A stretch of DNA of 64,000 nt from Ulvibacterium sp. (GTDB lineage: Bacteria > Bacteroidota > Bacteroidia > Flavobacteriales > Flavobacteriaceae): the NCBI RefSeq assembly GCF_028285715.1, contig NZ_JANQOO010000035.1, positions 310,001 through 374,000 on the forward strand, given 5' to 3'. A program made the translations under genes and the position numbers. This document shows, one piece after another, positions 28,394-38,526 of this stretch; position 1 is the first letter of the stretch, and the number at the start of each line of letters is the position of its first letter. The notes beneath the pieces were generated by a model. The model was not told where the DNA came from. It saw only the letters and a list, made by a program, of their open reading frames with translations, and made no database searches.

Positions 28394-28882
28394 ATGGAAA
28401 CCGTAATCATTAGGGAAATCCAAAAAGGGGATAATGCCGAAGTGGCCCGTGTTGTTCGAAAGATCCTAGTTGAGATGGGGGTACCCAAGGTGGGAACGGC
28501 ATATGCCGATGCCGCTTTGGACCGTATGTACGAAACCTATGACCGACCAAGGGCTACTTATGTCGTAGTTGAGGATCAAGGTCGTATTATCGGATGTGCC
28601 GGAATCGCCCAATTGGATAATTACGATGGAAATGTGTGCGAACTACAAAAAATGTATTTAGTGGGAGAGGCCAGGGGAAGGGGATTAGGTGCCAGGCTGA
28701 TGGAGGTATGTTTGGAACGGGCCAAGGATTTTGGTTTTGAGCACTGCTATCTGGAGACCATGCCTTACATGACGGAAGCCCAAAAGCTCTATCAAAGAGT
28801 GGGATTTGAATATATAGATGCCCCCATGGGCGATACTGGCCATTATTCCTGCCCGGTCTGGATGCTGAAAAGTATTCAATAG
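28394..28882 (+). CDS. GNAT family N-acetyltransferase
   Basis: A 162-residue acetyltransferase, METVIIREIQKGDNAEVAR at the start, with the CoA loop GEARGRGLGARLMEVCLE and the ending YLETMPYMTEAQKLYQRVGFEYI. The ATG at 28394 is used instead of the longest frame, which starts inside the divergent ribD leader. The substrate is unknown. It lies 60 bp before prmC and may be co-transcribed. Confidence 0.9.
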   Translation: METVIIREIQKGDNAEVARVVRKILVEMGVPKVGTAYADAALDRMYETYDRPRATYVVVEDQGRIIGCAGIAQLDNYDGNVCELQKMYLVGEARGRGLGARLMEVCLERAKDFGFEHCYLETMPYMTEAQKLYQRVGFEYIDAPMGDTGHYSCPVWMLKSIQ

Positions 28883-28942
28883 GAAATTGCATTGGGCAAT
28901 CTCGTGACTACAAATGGATGGCGCCAACTCAGAATTAGGCAA

Positions 28943-29815
28943 ATGCTGTTAAGAGATATCAAGAACATTTTTCACAAAGAATTGAATACGCTCTACCCTA
29001 AGGAAGAGGTAAGTAGTTTTTTTTACTTGCTCATAGAACACTTTTTGGGGTTAGAACGTTTTGTGTTGGCACTACAACCGGATTTTGTCCTCTCTAAGAA
29101 AGAGGAACAACCGCTATTCCAGGCGTTGAGTGAGTTACGGTTGCTAAGACCGGTACAGTACATCATGGGGAAGACCCATTTTATGGATTTGGAACTAACA
29201 GTCAATCCAAATGTATTGATCCCAAGACCGGAAACCGAGGAACTGGTCCGTTGGATATTGAACGACTGTCACGCTGACCGCAGAGAAAGCATTACAATTC
29301 TGGATATCGGTACCGGTAGCGGTTGTATAGCCCTGACTTTGGCAAAAAACTGTCCCGATGCCCAGGTATATGCCTTGGATGTTTCCGAGCAGGCCTTGGA
29401 AGTGGCCCAAGGCAACGCGGAACAAAACGAAGTTGAAATCACCTTTTTAAATGCTGATATCCGAAATTTGGATACCCTTGATATATCTTTCGATATTGTA
29501 GTTTCCAATCCGCCCTATGTGCGGGAAACAGAGAAAAAGGAAATGAGGGCCAATGTAACGGATTATGAGCCTAAGGAGGCTTTGTTCGTGCCGGATAACG
29601 ACCCGCTGTTATTTTATAGCGCTATCATTCAATTTTCAAAAAACAACTTAAAAAAAAGAGGGAGTCTATATCTTGAGGTGAACCAGTATTTGGCCCAAGA
29701 GACCCGGCAACTTTTGGAAGACCAAAATTTTACGGATATTGAACTCCGAAAGGATTTATTTGGGAACGACCGAATGCTTAAGGGGAGGTGGAAAAACATG
29801 AGAAGTGAGACGTGA
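28943..29815 (+). CDS. prmC: release factor glutamine N5-methyltransferase
   Basis: A 290-residue class I methyltransferase that methylates the GGQ glutamine of RF1 and RF2. It shows a helical N-terminal domain, RPVQYIMGKTHFMDLEL, the PRPETEELV motif, SAM loop DIGTGSGCIALTLA (121-134) and the catalytic NPPY (189-192). The ATG at 28943 is preferred to the TTG at 28892. The last codons and the stop lie inside a GAGANGT repeat (29800-29820), so the C-terminus MRSET looks like a recent length variant. Confidence 0.95.
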   Translation: MLLRDIKNIFHKELNTLYPKEEVSSFFYLLIEHFLGLERFVLALQPDFVLSKKEEQPLFQALSELRLLRPVQYIMGKTHFMDLELTVNPNVLIPRPETEELVRWILNDCHADRRESITILDIGTGSGCIALTLAKNCPDAQVYALDVSEQALEVAQGNAEQNEVEITFLNADIRNLDTLDISFDIVVSNPPYVRETEKKEMRANVTDYEPKEALFVPDNDPLLFYSAIIQFSKNNLKKRGSLYLEVNQYLAQETRQLLEDQNFTDIELRKDLFGNDRMLKGRWKNMRSET

Positions 29816-29820
29816 GATGT
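29800..29820. repeat. three tandem GAGANGT heptamers at the prmC stop
   Basis: GAGAAGT, GAGACGT and GAGATGT follow without gaps and are continued by purine-rich AAGAAGAAAG sequence. The prmC stop codon (29813-29815) is inside the array. The rest of the 179-bp spacer to ligA has no gene. Confidence 0.7.
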
Positions 29821-29973
29821 AAGAAGAAAGACAAAAGGAAAAAGAAGTAAAGGGTTAAAATTATGAAGTAAGAGTTTACAATGGACAGTATAATATGTGT
29901 CCTGCTAACTGGACCTAAACCTTTAAACAGCAGTTAATCTGTCACCCTAAGTACAGTCAAAGGGCAAATCAAA

Positions 29974-29981
29974 TACCTTTG
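29974..29981 (+). promoter_or_regulatory. -7 element of the ligA promoter
   Basis: TACCTTTG is an exact TAnnTTTG match ending 13 bp before the ligA ATG, so the leader would be only about 7 nt. Confidence 0.45.
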
Positions 29982-29982
29982 A

Positions 29983-31989
<2,007 letters not shown>

Positions 31990-32044
31990 TAAGTTTGAGA
32001 TAATCTCCTGACTCTGACCCACTAGGCTATTACCCATTTTCCAT

Positions 32045-32052
32045 TACTTTTG
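32045..32052 (+). promoter_or_regulatory. -7 element of the ethanolamine-type operon
   Basis: TACTTTTG is an exact TAnnTTTG match 51 bp before the permease start. The -33 position is not conserved, which could mean activator dependence. Confidence 0.45.
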
Positions 32053-32103
32053 CTGCGACGGCAACTCTCGTCAATACAGTAAACCACCCAAAAAAGCAGA
32101 CAC

Positions 32104-33417
32104 ATGACCAAAGTCCAATTGAAAAGAGCATTGACTCCCCTCATGCTCTGGGGACTTGGAGTGGGCTACGTTATTTCAGGAATGTATTTCGGATGGAACC
32201 TTGGCCTTGCGGAGGGAGGTACCTATGGCCTGGCTATTGCCACGGCCTTTATCATCCTCATGTATGTCACCTTTACCTTTAGCTACACCGAAATGGCCTG
32301 CGCCATTCCTAAGGCCGGAGGAGCTTTTGAATATGCCCATCGTGGACTTGGGAAGCATTTGGGGTTTATTGCAGGTATCGCACAGAATATCGAATTTATC
32401 TTTGCTCCCCCGGCCATAGCGGCCGCCATCGGAGCGTATCTCAATCTAGTATATCCCACGATCGATATCATGGTTTTTGCCATAGGAGCCTACCTGATCT
32501 TTACCATCATCAACGTTGTTGGGGTAAAGCTTGCCGCCTCCTTTGAATTGGTAGTGACAATTTTGGCGGTTTTGGAACTCTTGATATTTGCCGGGGTTAC
32601 CCTTCCGGAATTTGAGATGGCCAATCTTAGGATGAACCCTCTCCCAAACGGATATGAGGGGATATTAGCCGCCATACCTTTTGCCATTTGGTTCTTTCTG
32701 GCCATAGAAGGAGTGGCCAATGTAGCGGAGGAAGCAATTAATCCCCAACGTAGTATCTTGATTGGCTTTGGATCGGCCATTGCTACCTTGGTTTTTCTTT
32801 GTGTGCTGACCTTTGTTTCCGCGGTCGGCGTAGCTGGTTGGGAAGCCGTAGTCTATCCAGAGGGTAGTAGCATACCCTCGGATTCACCCTTGCCCTTAGC
32901 CCTTTCCCAAATTATGGACAATGGGCATTTTCTATATAAACTCTTGATCGGTATTGGTCTTTTGGGCCTAATTGCCTCTTTTCATGGGATTATCCTGGCC
33001 GGGGGCCGGGCTACATTTGAATTTGGTCGAAGAGGCTATGCGCCAAAGTCTTTGGGAAAGGTACAATCACGTTTCAGGACACCTGCAAATGCCTTGGTCT
33101 TTAATACAGTCATTGGTATTATAGCCTTATTTACGGGGGCTACGGGAGAAATCATTACCATTGCCTGTTTTGGCGCCTTGGGACTGTATGTGGTATCCAT
33201 GTGTTCTTTTTTCGCATTGCGCAAAAAGGAGCCGGCCATGGAACGTCCCTTTAAAGTGCCCATGTTTCCGTTTTTTCCTTTGACCGCTTTGGTAATTTCG
33301 GTGGTTGCCCTTTTGGCCATGGCGTATTACAATCCAATCTTGGCGGCTATATTTTTTGGTATTGTGGGGCTATCCTATATTTTTTTTCTACTCTTTCTCA
33401 ATAAAAAAATGGAATGA
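32104..33417 (+). CDS. eat: ethanolamine permease (APC superfamily)
   Basis: A 437-residue inner-membrane permease with about twelve helices. The opening LTPLMLWGLGVGYVISGMYFGWNLGLAEGG, PKAGGAFEYAHRGLGKHLGF and FFLAIEGVANVAEEAINPQRS are characteristic of the ethanolamine permease branch of amino acid/polyamine/organocation transporters. It probably imports ethanolamine or a similar amino alcohol by proton symport. It is the first gene of a run with a GS-like ligase, alcohol dehydrogenase, gamma-glutamyl amidase and aldehyde dehydrogenase, which supports an amino-alcohol substrate. Confidence 0.88.
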   Translation: MTKVQLKRALTPLMLWGLGVGYVISGMYFGWNLGLAEGGTYGLAIATAFIILMYVTFTFSYTEMACAIPKAGGAFEYAHRGLGKHLGFIAGIAQNIEFIFAPPAIAAAIGAYLNLVYPTIDIMVFAIGAYLIFTIINVVGVKLAASFELVVTILAVLELLIFAGVTLPEFEMANLRMNPLPNGYEGILAAIPFAIWFFLAIEGVANVAEEAINPQRSILIGFGSAIATLVFLCVLTFVSAVGVAGWEAVVYPEGSSIPSDSPLPLALSQIMDNGHFLYKLLIGIGLLGLIASFHGIILAGGRATFEFGRRGYAPKSLGKVQSRFRTPANALVFNTVIGIIALFTGATGEIITIACFGALGLYVVSMCSFFALRKKEPAMERPFKVPMFPFFPLTALVISVVALLAMAYYNPILAAIFFGIVGLSYIFFLLFLNKKME

Positions 33418-33467
33418 GCTTCTTGTAACGTTCGATTTTTTGGCGTAAAGTGATATTTTTATACTAT

Positions 33468-33488
33468 CGTGCCGAGCGAAATGGCACG
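33468..33488 (+). promoter_or_regulatory. hairpin between permease and ligase genes
   Basis: A perfect 6-bp stem CGTGCC/GGCACG with a 9-nt loop lies 25 bp before the ligase ATG. It has no T tract, so it may be a processing or stability element or a protein site. It is too short to be sure. Confidence 0.3.
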
Positions 33489-33512
33489 TTAAAACCTTCA
33501 GAATCACTTCTT

Positions 33513-34871
33513 ATGGACAAAGACCAGATTATCAACGCAATACAGGAAGGAAAGCATACCAAGGTAAAGGTAGCCCTAGTGGATATTGACGGGGTTTTGC
33601 GGGGTAAATACATGCATCGGGACAAGTTTTTGTCGGCTATGGATGATGGATTCGGTTTTTGCTCTGTGGTATTTGGATGGGATATGGAGGATAAGGACTA
33701 CACTAATGATATCAAAGTGACGGGTTGGCATACCGGTTATGGCGATTTTGACGCCAGGGTGGATTTAAACACTTTCCGTACCATCCCCTGGGAAAAGGAT
33801 ACGCCTTTTTTCTTGGTGGATTTTAAAAATGATAAGGCCGAGGATTTGGCAGTGTGCCCAAGGAGTCTGCTACGAAAAGTCATAGACCAGGCCCAAAATA
33901 GGGACTTTAGACCTATGTTCTCACAGGAATTTGAGTGGTTCAATTACCGCGAAACCTCAGATTCTCTCCATGAAAAGACCTACCAGGATATCCAACCTTT
34001 AACTCCTGGGATGTTTGGTTATTCCATTTTGAGAATGTCCGAAAACCAGGCGTATTTTGACGACTTGTTCCATTTGCTTGAAGGTTTTGGAGTGCCTTTG
34101 GAGGGCCTGCATACCGAGACGGGACCCGGGGTCACGGAGGCCGCTATTCAGTATAGTGGAATTTTAGAGGCCGCGGATCGAGCCGTCCTTTTTAAGAGTG
34201 CAGTAAAGGAAATAGGATATCGACATGGAATTATCCCAAGTTTTATGGCAAAACAGACAAGTGCCCTTCCCGGATGTGGGGGGCATATCCATCAAAGTCT
34301 TTGGGATTCGACAGGGAAAGAAAACTTGTTTTATGACGAAAAGGCAACGGATGGAATGAGCCCCTTGATGAAACATTTTTTAGCCGGGCAATTAAAATGC
34401 CTACCGGAAATACTACCCATGTTCGCACCGACTATCAATAGTTTCAAACGATTGGTCATTGGCGCTTGGGCCCCAATCAATCAAACCTGGGGGCACGACA
34501 ATAGAACCTGCTCCCTTCGGGTCTTGGCCACCAAGAGGAAATCGACCCGTATTGAACATCGCGTAGTGGGGTCCGATGTAAATCCTTATTTGGCCATGGC
34601 CGCTTGTCTCTCCAGCGGATTGTATGGCATCAAGCATCAGTTGCATTTGGGTACTCCGGAAACCAAAGCCAATGGGTATGCTGTTAAAAAGGGTCTATTG
34701 CCTACCAATCTATGGGAAGCTTCACAAAAGATGAAAAGATCCCAAATCGCAAAGGAGCTATTTGGTGATGCTTTTGTAGACCATTTTACAAAAACCCGGG
34801 AATGGGAGTGGCAACAGTTTTCGGCAGAGGTGACCGACTGGGAGACCAAACGCTATTTTGAAATTATCTAA
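33513..34871 (+). CDS. glutamine-synthetase-like ligase, probable gamma-glutamyl-ethanolamide synthetase
   Basis: A 452-residue protein of the GS fold. Metal-binding Glu139 and Glu141 (SQEFEWF), the glutamate-site region HTETGPGVTEAAI (200-212), GGHIHQSLW (256-264), NSFKRLV, NRTCSLRV and RIEHRVVGSDVNPYLAMAACL are all present, but the sequence is far from GlnA and lacks the adenylylation loop. It belongs with the PuuA, IpuC and GlnA3/GlnA4 type ligases that join glutamate to an amine using ATP. Next to an ethanolamine-type permease the expected product is gamma-glutamylethanolamide. The ATG at 33513 gives MDKDQIINAIQ. True glutamine synthetase activity is unlikely but not excluded. Confidence 0.85.
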   Translation: MDKDQIINAIQEGKHTKVKVALVDIDGVLRGKYMHRDKFLSAMDDGFGFCSVVFGWDMEDKDYTNDIKVTGWHTGYGDFDARVDLNTFRTIPWEKDTPFFLVDFKNDKAEDLAVCPRSLLRKVIDQAQNRDFRPMFSQEFEWFNYRETSDSLHEKTYQDIQPLTPGMFGYSILRMSENQAYFDDLFHLLEGFGVPLEGLHTETGPGVTEAAIQYSGILEAADRAVLFKSAVKEIGYRHGIIPSFMAKQTSALPGCGGHIHQSLWDSTGKENLFYDEKATDGMSPLMKHFLAGQLKCLPEILPMFAPTINSFKRLVIGAWAPINQTWGHDNRTCSLRVLATKRKSTRIEHRVVGSDVNPYLAMAACLSSGLYGIKHQLHLGTPETKANGYAVKKGLLPTNLWEASQKMKRSQIAKELFGDAFVDHFTKTREWEWQQFSAEVTDWETKRYFEII

Positions 34872-34873
34872 AT

Positions 34874-36022
34874 ATGGATGTGCATCAAGTTTACGGCTTT
34901 AATTTTCCAGCCCCAATACGATTTGGTCCGGGTGCCAGCAAAGAGTTGGCAGATTATTTAAAAAGTCATGCCCTTTCAAGACCCTTACTGGTAACGGATG
35001 GCACGGTTTCCCAACTGCCTTTTTTTAAAGCCGTACAACAAAATCTGGTACAAAAAGGGCTAAGCGTATTCGTATTCAACGAGATGCACAAGAACCCCGT
35101 AAAATCCGATGTGCTTAAAGGCGGAGAGGCCTATGATGCCACGGACCGGGATTGTATTGTAGGGATAGGTGGTGGTGTGGCATTGGACGTGGCCAGGGCC
35201 CTTGCGCTTCGCATTCACCATAAACGGGATTTGTTCGACTATGACGATTTGATCGGTGGGGATAAATATGTGACAGAGAAAGTCCCCCATTTTGTAACCA
35301 TTCCCACCACGGCCGGAACCGGAAGCGAAGTTGGGCGCAGCGCCATAATATCTGAGGATGAGTCTAAAAAGAAAAGAATTCTCTTTAGCCCCAAATTAAT
35401 GGCGAAAATAGTTTTTGCAGATCCCTTGTTGACTATGGAATTACCTCCATTTGTAACGGCGGCCACGGGCATGGATGCTTTGACCCATAATATGGAAGCG
35501 TACTTGGCCAAAAATTTTCATCCCATGTGCGATGGCATTGCCCTGGAAGGCATACGATTGATTGCGGACTCTTTGGAAGTAGCAACACATAACCCCGATG
35601 TAGCATCTAGGTCCAAAATGCTGTTGGCCTCCTTGATGGGAGCCGTAGCTTTTCAAAAAGGTCTAGGGGTGGTACACAGCCTGGCACATCCGCTTTCCAG
35701 TCTTTTGGATACGCATCACGGTTTGGCCAATGCGGTTAACCTGCCATATGGTATGCAGTTTAATTATGAGGGGTGTGAGGACCGATTTGATAAAATGGCG
35801 GAAGCCTTTGGACTGGGAAATAAGCAGGGCAATAGGGTAGTGGAGCACCTTTTTGAAATGAACGATGCACTGAAGCTGCCGATCAAACTTTCCGATATCG
35901 GTGTCTCACAGGAACACATTCCCCAACTATCCGACTTGGCCGAAGCGGACTTTTGTCATCCCAATAATCCAAAACCTGTAACAAAAAAAGATTTCAAATC
36001 ACTTTACACGGAAGCTTTATGA
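34874..36022 (+). CDS. iron-containing alcohol dehydrogenase
   Basis: A 382-residue group III alcohol dehydrogenase. The NAD loop GIGGGVALDVARA (97-109), PTTAGTGSEVG (145-154) and the metal ligands Asp201, His205 (GMDALTHNMEAY), His272 (AHPLSS) and His282 (THHGLANA) are complete. It begins 2 bp after the ligase stop and overlaps the amidase start (ATGA). In this setting it would oxidise the hydroxyl of the gamma-glutamylated amino alcohol to an aldehyde; the glutamyl group would mask the amine. Substrate choice is inferred from context only. Confidence 0.9.
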   Translation: MDVHQVYGFNFPAPIRFGPGASKELADYLKSHALSRPLLVTDGTVSQLPFFKAVQQNLVQKGLSVFVFNEMHKNPVKSDVLKGGEAYDATDRDCIVGIGGGVALDVARALALRIHHKRDLFDYDDLIGGDKYVTEKVPHFVTIPTTAGTGSEVGRSAIISEDESKKKRILFSPKLMAKIVFADPLLTMELPPFVTAATGMDALTHNMEAYLAKNFHPMCDGIALEGIRLIADSLEVATHNPDVASRSKMLLASLMGAVAFQKGLGVVHSLAHPLSSLLDTHHGLANAVNLPYGMQFNYEGCEDRFDKMAEAFGLGNKQGNRVVEHLFEMNDALKLPIKLSDIGVSQEHIPQLSDLAEADFCHPNNPKPVTKKDFKSLYTEAL

Positions 36023-36765
36023 TTAAAATAGGAATTTCCGCCTGTTTTTTGTATCCCGATAAAGAAAGACTCGTATTTGGCCCTAAAACCTTGACCTATA
36101 TCGAGAACGATATGGCCTGTTATGTTACGAAAAAAGGGGTCCTGCCTATTCTTATTCCCGATGTGGAAGAGGAATTATTGTATGACATCCTATCCGAAAT
36201 GGATGGATTTGTGTTTCAGGGTGGGAACGACCTTGCCCCCGAAACCTACGGGGAAAAACCTTTGGGCAAATGGAAGGGTGATGCCTATAGGGATCAGTAT
36301 GAATTAAAAATATTGGACTATGCCATCCAAAATTCCAGACCGGTCCTGGGTGTTTGTAGGGGGTTGCAATTGATGAATGTTTATTTTGGAGGAACCCTAT
36401 ATCAAGATACAGTAACCCAAAATCCAAAGGCCATGGAACACCGTTCCGCCCAATTGTATGATACCATAAAGCATCCCATAGTATGGATAAAAGATACTTT
36501 TTTAGCCCAACGCTATGGGAATACAAAAGATTCTTATGTGAACACCGTGCATCATCAGGCCGTTAAGGACTTAGGAGACCATTTGGAGGTATATGCGACC
36601 GCACCCGACGGAATTATCGAAGCTTTCGGATATACAAAAGAGCCTGATGGCAAGGTCATGGCAGTACAATGGCATCCTGAATTTTTTCATACCCTTAATG
36701 GAGAATTGATAGATGCCCATTTGCTGTACGATGCATTTTTAGAACATGTAAAAGACGAACAATGA
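36019..36765 (+). CDS. gamma-glutamyl amidase, class I glutamine-amidotransferase fold (PuuD type)
   Basis: A 248-residue hydrolase of the peptidase C26/PuuD family. The nucleophile is Cys113 in GVCRGLQLMN and its partners are His219 and Glu221 in VQWHPEFF; HHQAVKDLG and FVFQGGNDLAP are family features. PuuD removes the gamma-glutamyl group at the end of the putrescine pathway; here it would release glutamate from the oxidised product (gamma-glutamylglycine if the substrate is ethanolamine). It is translationally coupled to both neighbours through ATGA overlaps. Confidence 0.9.
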   Translation: MIKIGISACFLYPDKERLVFGPKTLTYIENDMACYVTKKGVLPILIPDVEEELLYDILSEMDGFVFQGGNDLAPETYGEKPLGKWKGDAYRDQYELKILDYAIQNSRPVLGVCRGLQLMNVYFGGTLYQDTVTQNPKAMEHRSAQLYDTIKHPIVWIKDTFLAQRYGNTKDSYVNTVHHQAVKDLGDHLEVYATAPDGIIEAFGYTKEPDGKVMAVQWHPEFFHTLNGELIDAHLLYDAFLEHVKDEQ

Positions 36766-38126
36766 AGGTAATAAACCCTACTACCGAAGCTGTTATTGCT
36801 GAACTGCAGCCAACCGACGCCAAGGATTTGTCCCGAATAATAGAGTCCTTACAGGAAGGGCAAAAAGCTTGGTCCCTAAAGCCCGTGGCCGAAAGGTTGG
36901 CTTGTATTGTTCGCTTCGGGGAATTGATACAACGGAATTCTGATGAACTTGCCCATATCTTGACTTCGGAAACCGGTAAGCCCCTACGACAATCCCTAAA
37001 TGAAATCCAGGGAGCACAAAACAGGATCGACCATTTGCAACAGAACGCGGAAAAATGGCTAACCTCAGAAACTTTGGTCGATTCAGGAAGCACGCACGAA
37101 AAAATAGTATATGAACCTTTGGGGGTAATAGCAAATATATCGGCATGGAATTTCCCTTATAATGTGGGGTATAATGTCTTTTTGTATGCCTTGATCGCTG
37201 GCAATTCCGTTTTGTATAAACCTTCGGAATTTGCTTCCTTAACGGGGAAACAATTTGAAAAAAACCTATGGCAGGCTGGGGTCCCCGAAAATGTATTTCG
37301 ATGCGTTATTGGAGGTGGAGATTTGGGCCAGCGACTTTTGGAGGAAAGTATTGAAGGCTACTTTTTTACCGGTTCCTATAAGACAGGACTTCATATTGCC
37401 CGGACCGTTGCCCATAAGTTGGTTCCAGTACAATTGGAACTGGGAGGTAAAGATCCCTTGTATGTCATGGACGATATAATCAATGTACATCAAGCGGCCC
37501 TAAATGCGGCCGAAGGTGCCTTTTATAATAATGGTCAAAGTTGTTGTGCGGTGGAACGGATTTATGTTTCCGATACTATCCACGATGATTTTGTTGAGGC
37601 TTTGACGGCGGAAGTAAGTTCTTATACCGTTGGGGACCCCACAGATTTGAAGACCTATATAGGTCCCTTGACCCGGTTGCAACAATTGGAAGTTCTTAAA
37701 GATCAAATCGCTGATGCCTTGAGCAAGGGAGCCATTCTCAAAACCGGAGGGCAAAAAATGGATCGGGAGGGCTATTATTTTGAGCCCACGGTCCTGGTCA
37801 ATTGCGACGCTTCCATGAAAGTGATGCAGGAAGAATCTTTCGGGCCCGTTATCGGGATTCAAAAGGTGGGTTCGGACAGCGAAGCTTTGGATTTAATGCA
37901 GGACACCGACTATGGGTTAACGGCCGCGGTTTTTTCGAGTGATCAAAAAAGGGCATTGCGCGTCCTGGAGCAACTTGACGTAGGCACAGCATATTGGAAT
38001 TGTTGTGATCGGGTAAGTCCCAACGTGCCGTGGTCAGGCCGTAAGCATTCGGGACTGGGGGCTACGTTATCGGCACAAGGTATCCGTGCCTTTGTACAAC
38101 CTAAGTCCTATCATTTAAGACCTTGA
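36762..38126 (+). CDS. aldehyde dehydrogenase
   Basis: A 454-residue NAD(P)-dependent aldehyde dehydrogenase. Asn130 (SAWNFPYN), general base Glu226 (QLELGGKDP), nucleophile Cys261 (NNGQSCC, the first of two adjacent cysteines) and QEESFGPVIGI are present. It is somewhat shorter at the N-terminus than the 480-500-residue average. Position between the amidase and a small protein, with an ATGA overlap, suggests it oxidises the gamma-glutamyl aminoaldehyde made by the alcohol dehydrogenase. A role with other short aldehydes is possible. Confidence 0.92.
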   Translation: MKVINPTTEAVIAELQPTDAKDLSRIIESLQEGQKAWSLKPVAERLACIVRFGELIQRNSDELAHILTSETGKPLRQSLNEIQGAQNRIDHLQQNAEKWLTSETLVDSGSTHEKIVYEPLGVIANISAWNFPYNVGYNVFLYALIAGNSVLYKPSEFASLTGKQFEKNLWQAGVPENVFRCVIGGGDLGQRLLEESIEGYFFTGSYKTGLHIARTVAHKLVPVQLELGGKDPLYVMDDIINVHQAALNAAEGAFYNNGQSCCAVERIYVSDTIHDDFVEALTAEVSSYTVGDPTDLKTYIGPLTRLQQLEVLKDQIADALSKGAILKTGGQKMDREGYYFEPTVLVNCDASMKVMQEESFGPVIGIQKVGSDSEALDLMQDTDYGLTAAVFSSDQKRALRVLEQLDVGTAYWNCCDRVSPNVPWSGRKHSGLGATLSAQGIRAFVQPKSYHLRP

Positions 38127-38128
38127 TT

Positions 38129-38434
38129 ATGGGAATTCCTAAAGATTATATCGAATTTGAGAGTTCGTTATCGAATCGAGAAGTCCACGGTGATTGGCCG
38201 GAAAGCTTAAAGGCTTTATGGCATGATGCCAAAGGCGATTGGGGGGCTTCCCACGATATCGCCCAAGAAATGCATACCGATATGGGTAGTTGGATCCATG
38301 GTTATCTCCATCGCAAAGAAGGGGATGAATGGAATGCCGGGTACTGGTACCGCAGGGCCGGAAAACCTTTTCCTCAGGTAAGTCTGGAGGAGGAGTTTAA
38401 GGGGATTGTTGAGTTTATATTACAACAGGAGTGA
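38129..38434 (+). CDS. small conserved protein at the end of the ethanolamine-type operon
   Basis: A 101-residue soluble protein with no signal peptide. It carries ASHDIAQEMHTDMGSWIHGYL followed by HRKEGDEWNAGYWYRRAGKPFP, a strongly patterned motif that I recall from uncharacterised short proteins in other phyla, rich in His, Trp and Tyr. The ATG at 38129 is 2 bp after the aldehyde dehydrogenase stop. Function is unknown; co-translation with the oxidation enzymes suggests an accessory or regulatory role. Confidence 0.8.
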   Translation: MGIPKDYIEFESSLSNREVHGDWPESLKALWHDAKGDWGASHDIAQEMHTDMGSWIHGYLHRKEGDEWNAGYWYRRAGKPFPQVSLEEEFKGIVEFILQQE

Positions 38435-38474
38435 TTCCTCTTTCCTTAAGTTACAGTTTGATTATGCATGTGTT

Positions 38475-38521
38475 CCTTCCCCTAGCGGGGTAAGGTCTCA
38501 CGGCGTCGGCGTGACGGAAGG
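38475..38521. repeat. double-hairpin, REP-like element
   Basis: Two adjacent hairpins: CCTTCCCC-TAGC-GGGGTAAGG (38475-38495, with one bulged T) and TCACG ... CGTGA (38498-38514), followed by GGAAGG, which can also pair with the opening CCTTCC. It is GC-rich against AT-rich surroundings, lies between two convergent genes and abuts the NIPSNAP stop codon. There is no T tract, so it resembles an interspersed palindromic element more than a terminator. Confidence 0.5.
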
Positions 38522-38526
38522 GGTGA

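Noticed and set aside
33513-34871. housekeeping glutamine synthetase glnA
   Set aside because: Motifs deviate from GlnA (HTETGPGVTEAAI, NRTCSLRV), the adenylylation loop is absent, and the gene sits in a permease-dehydrogenase-amidase operon.
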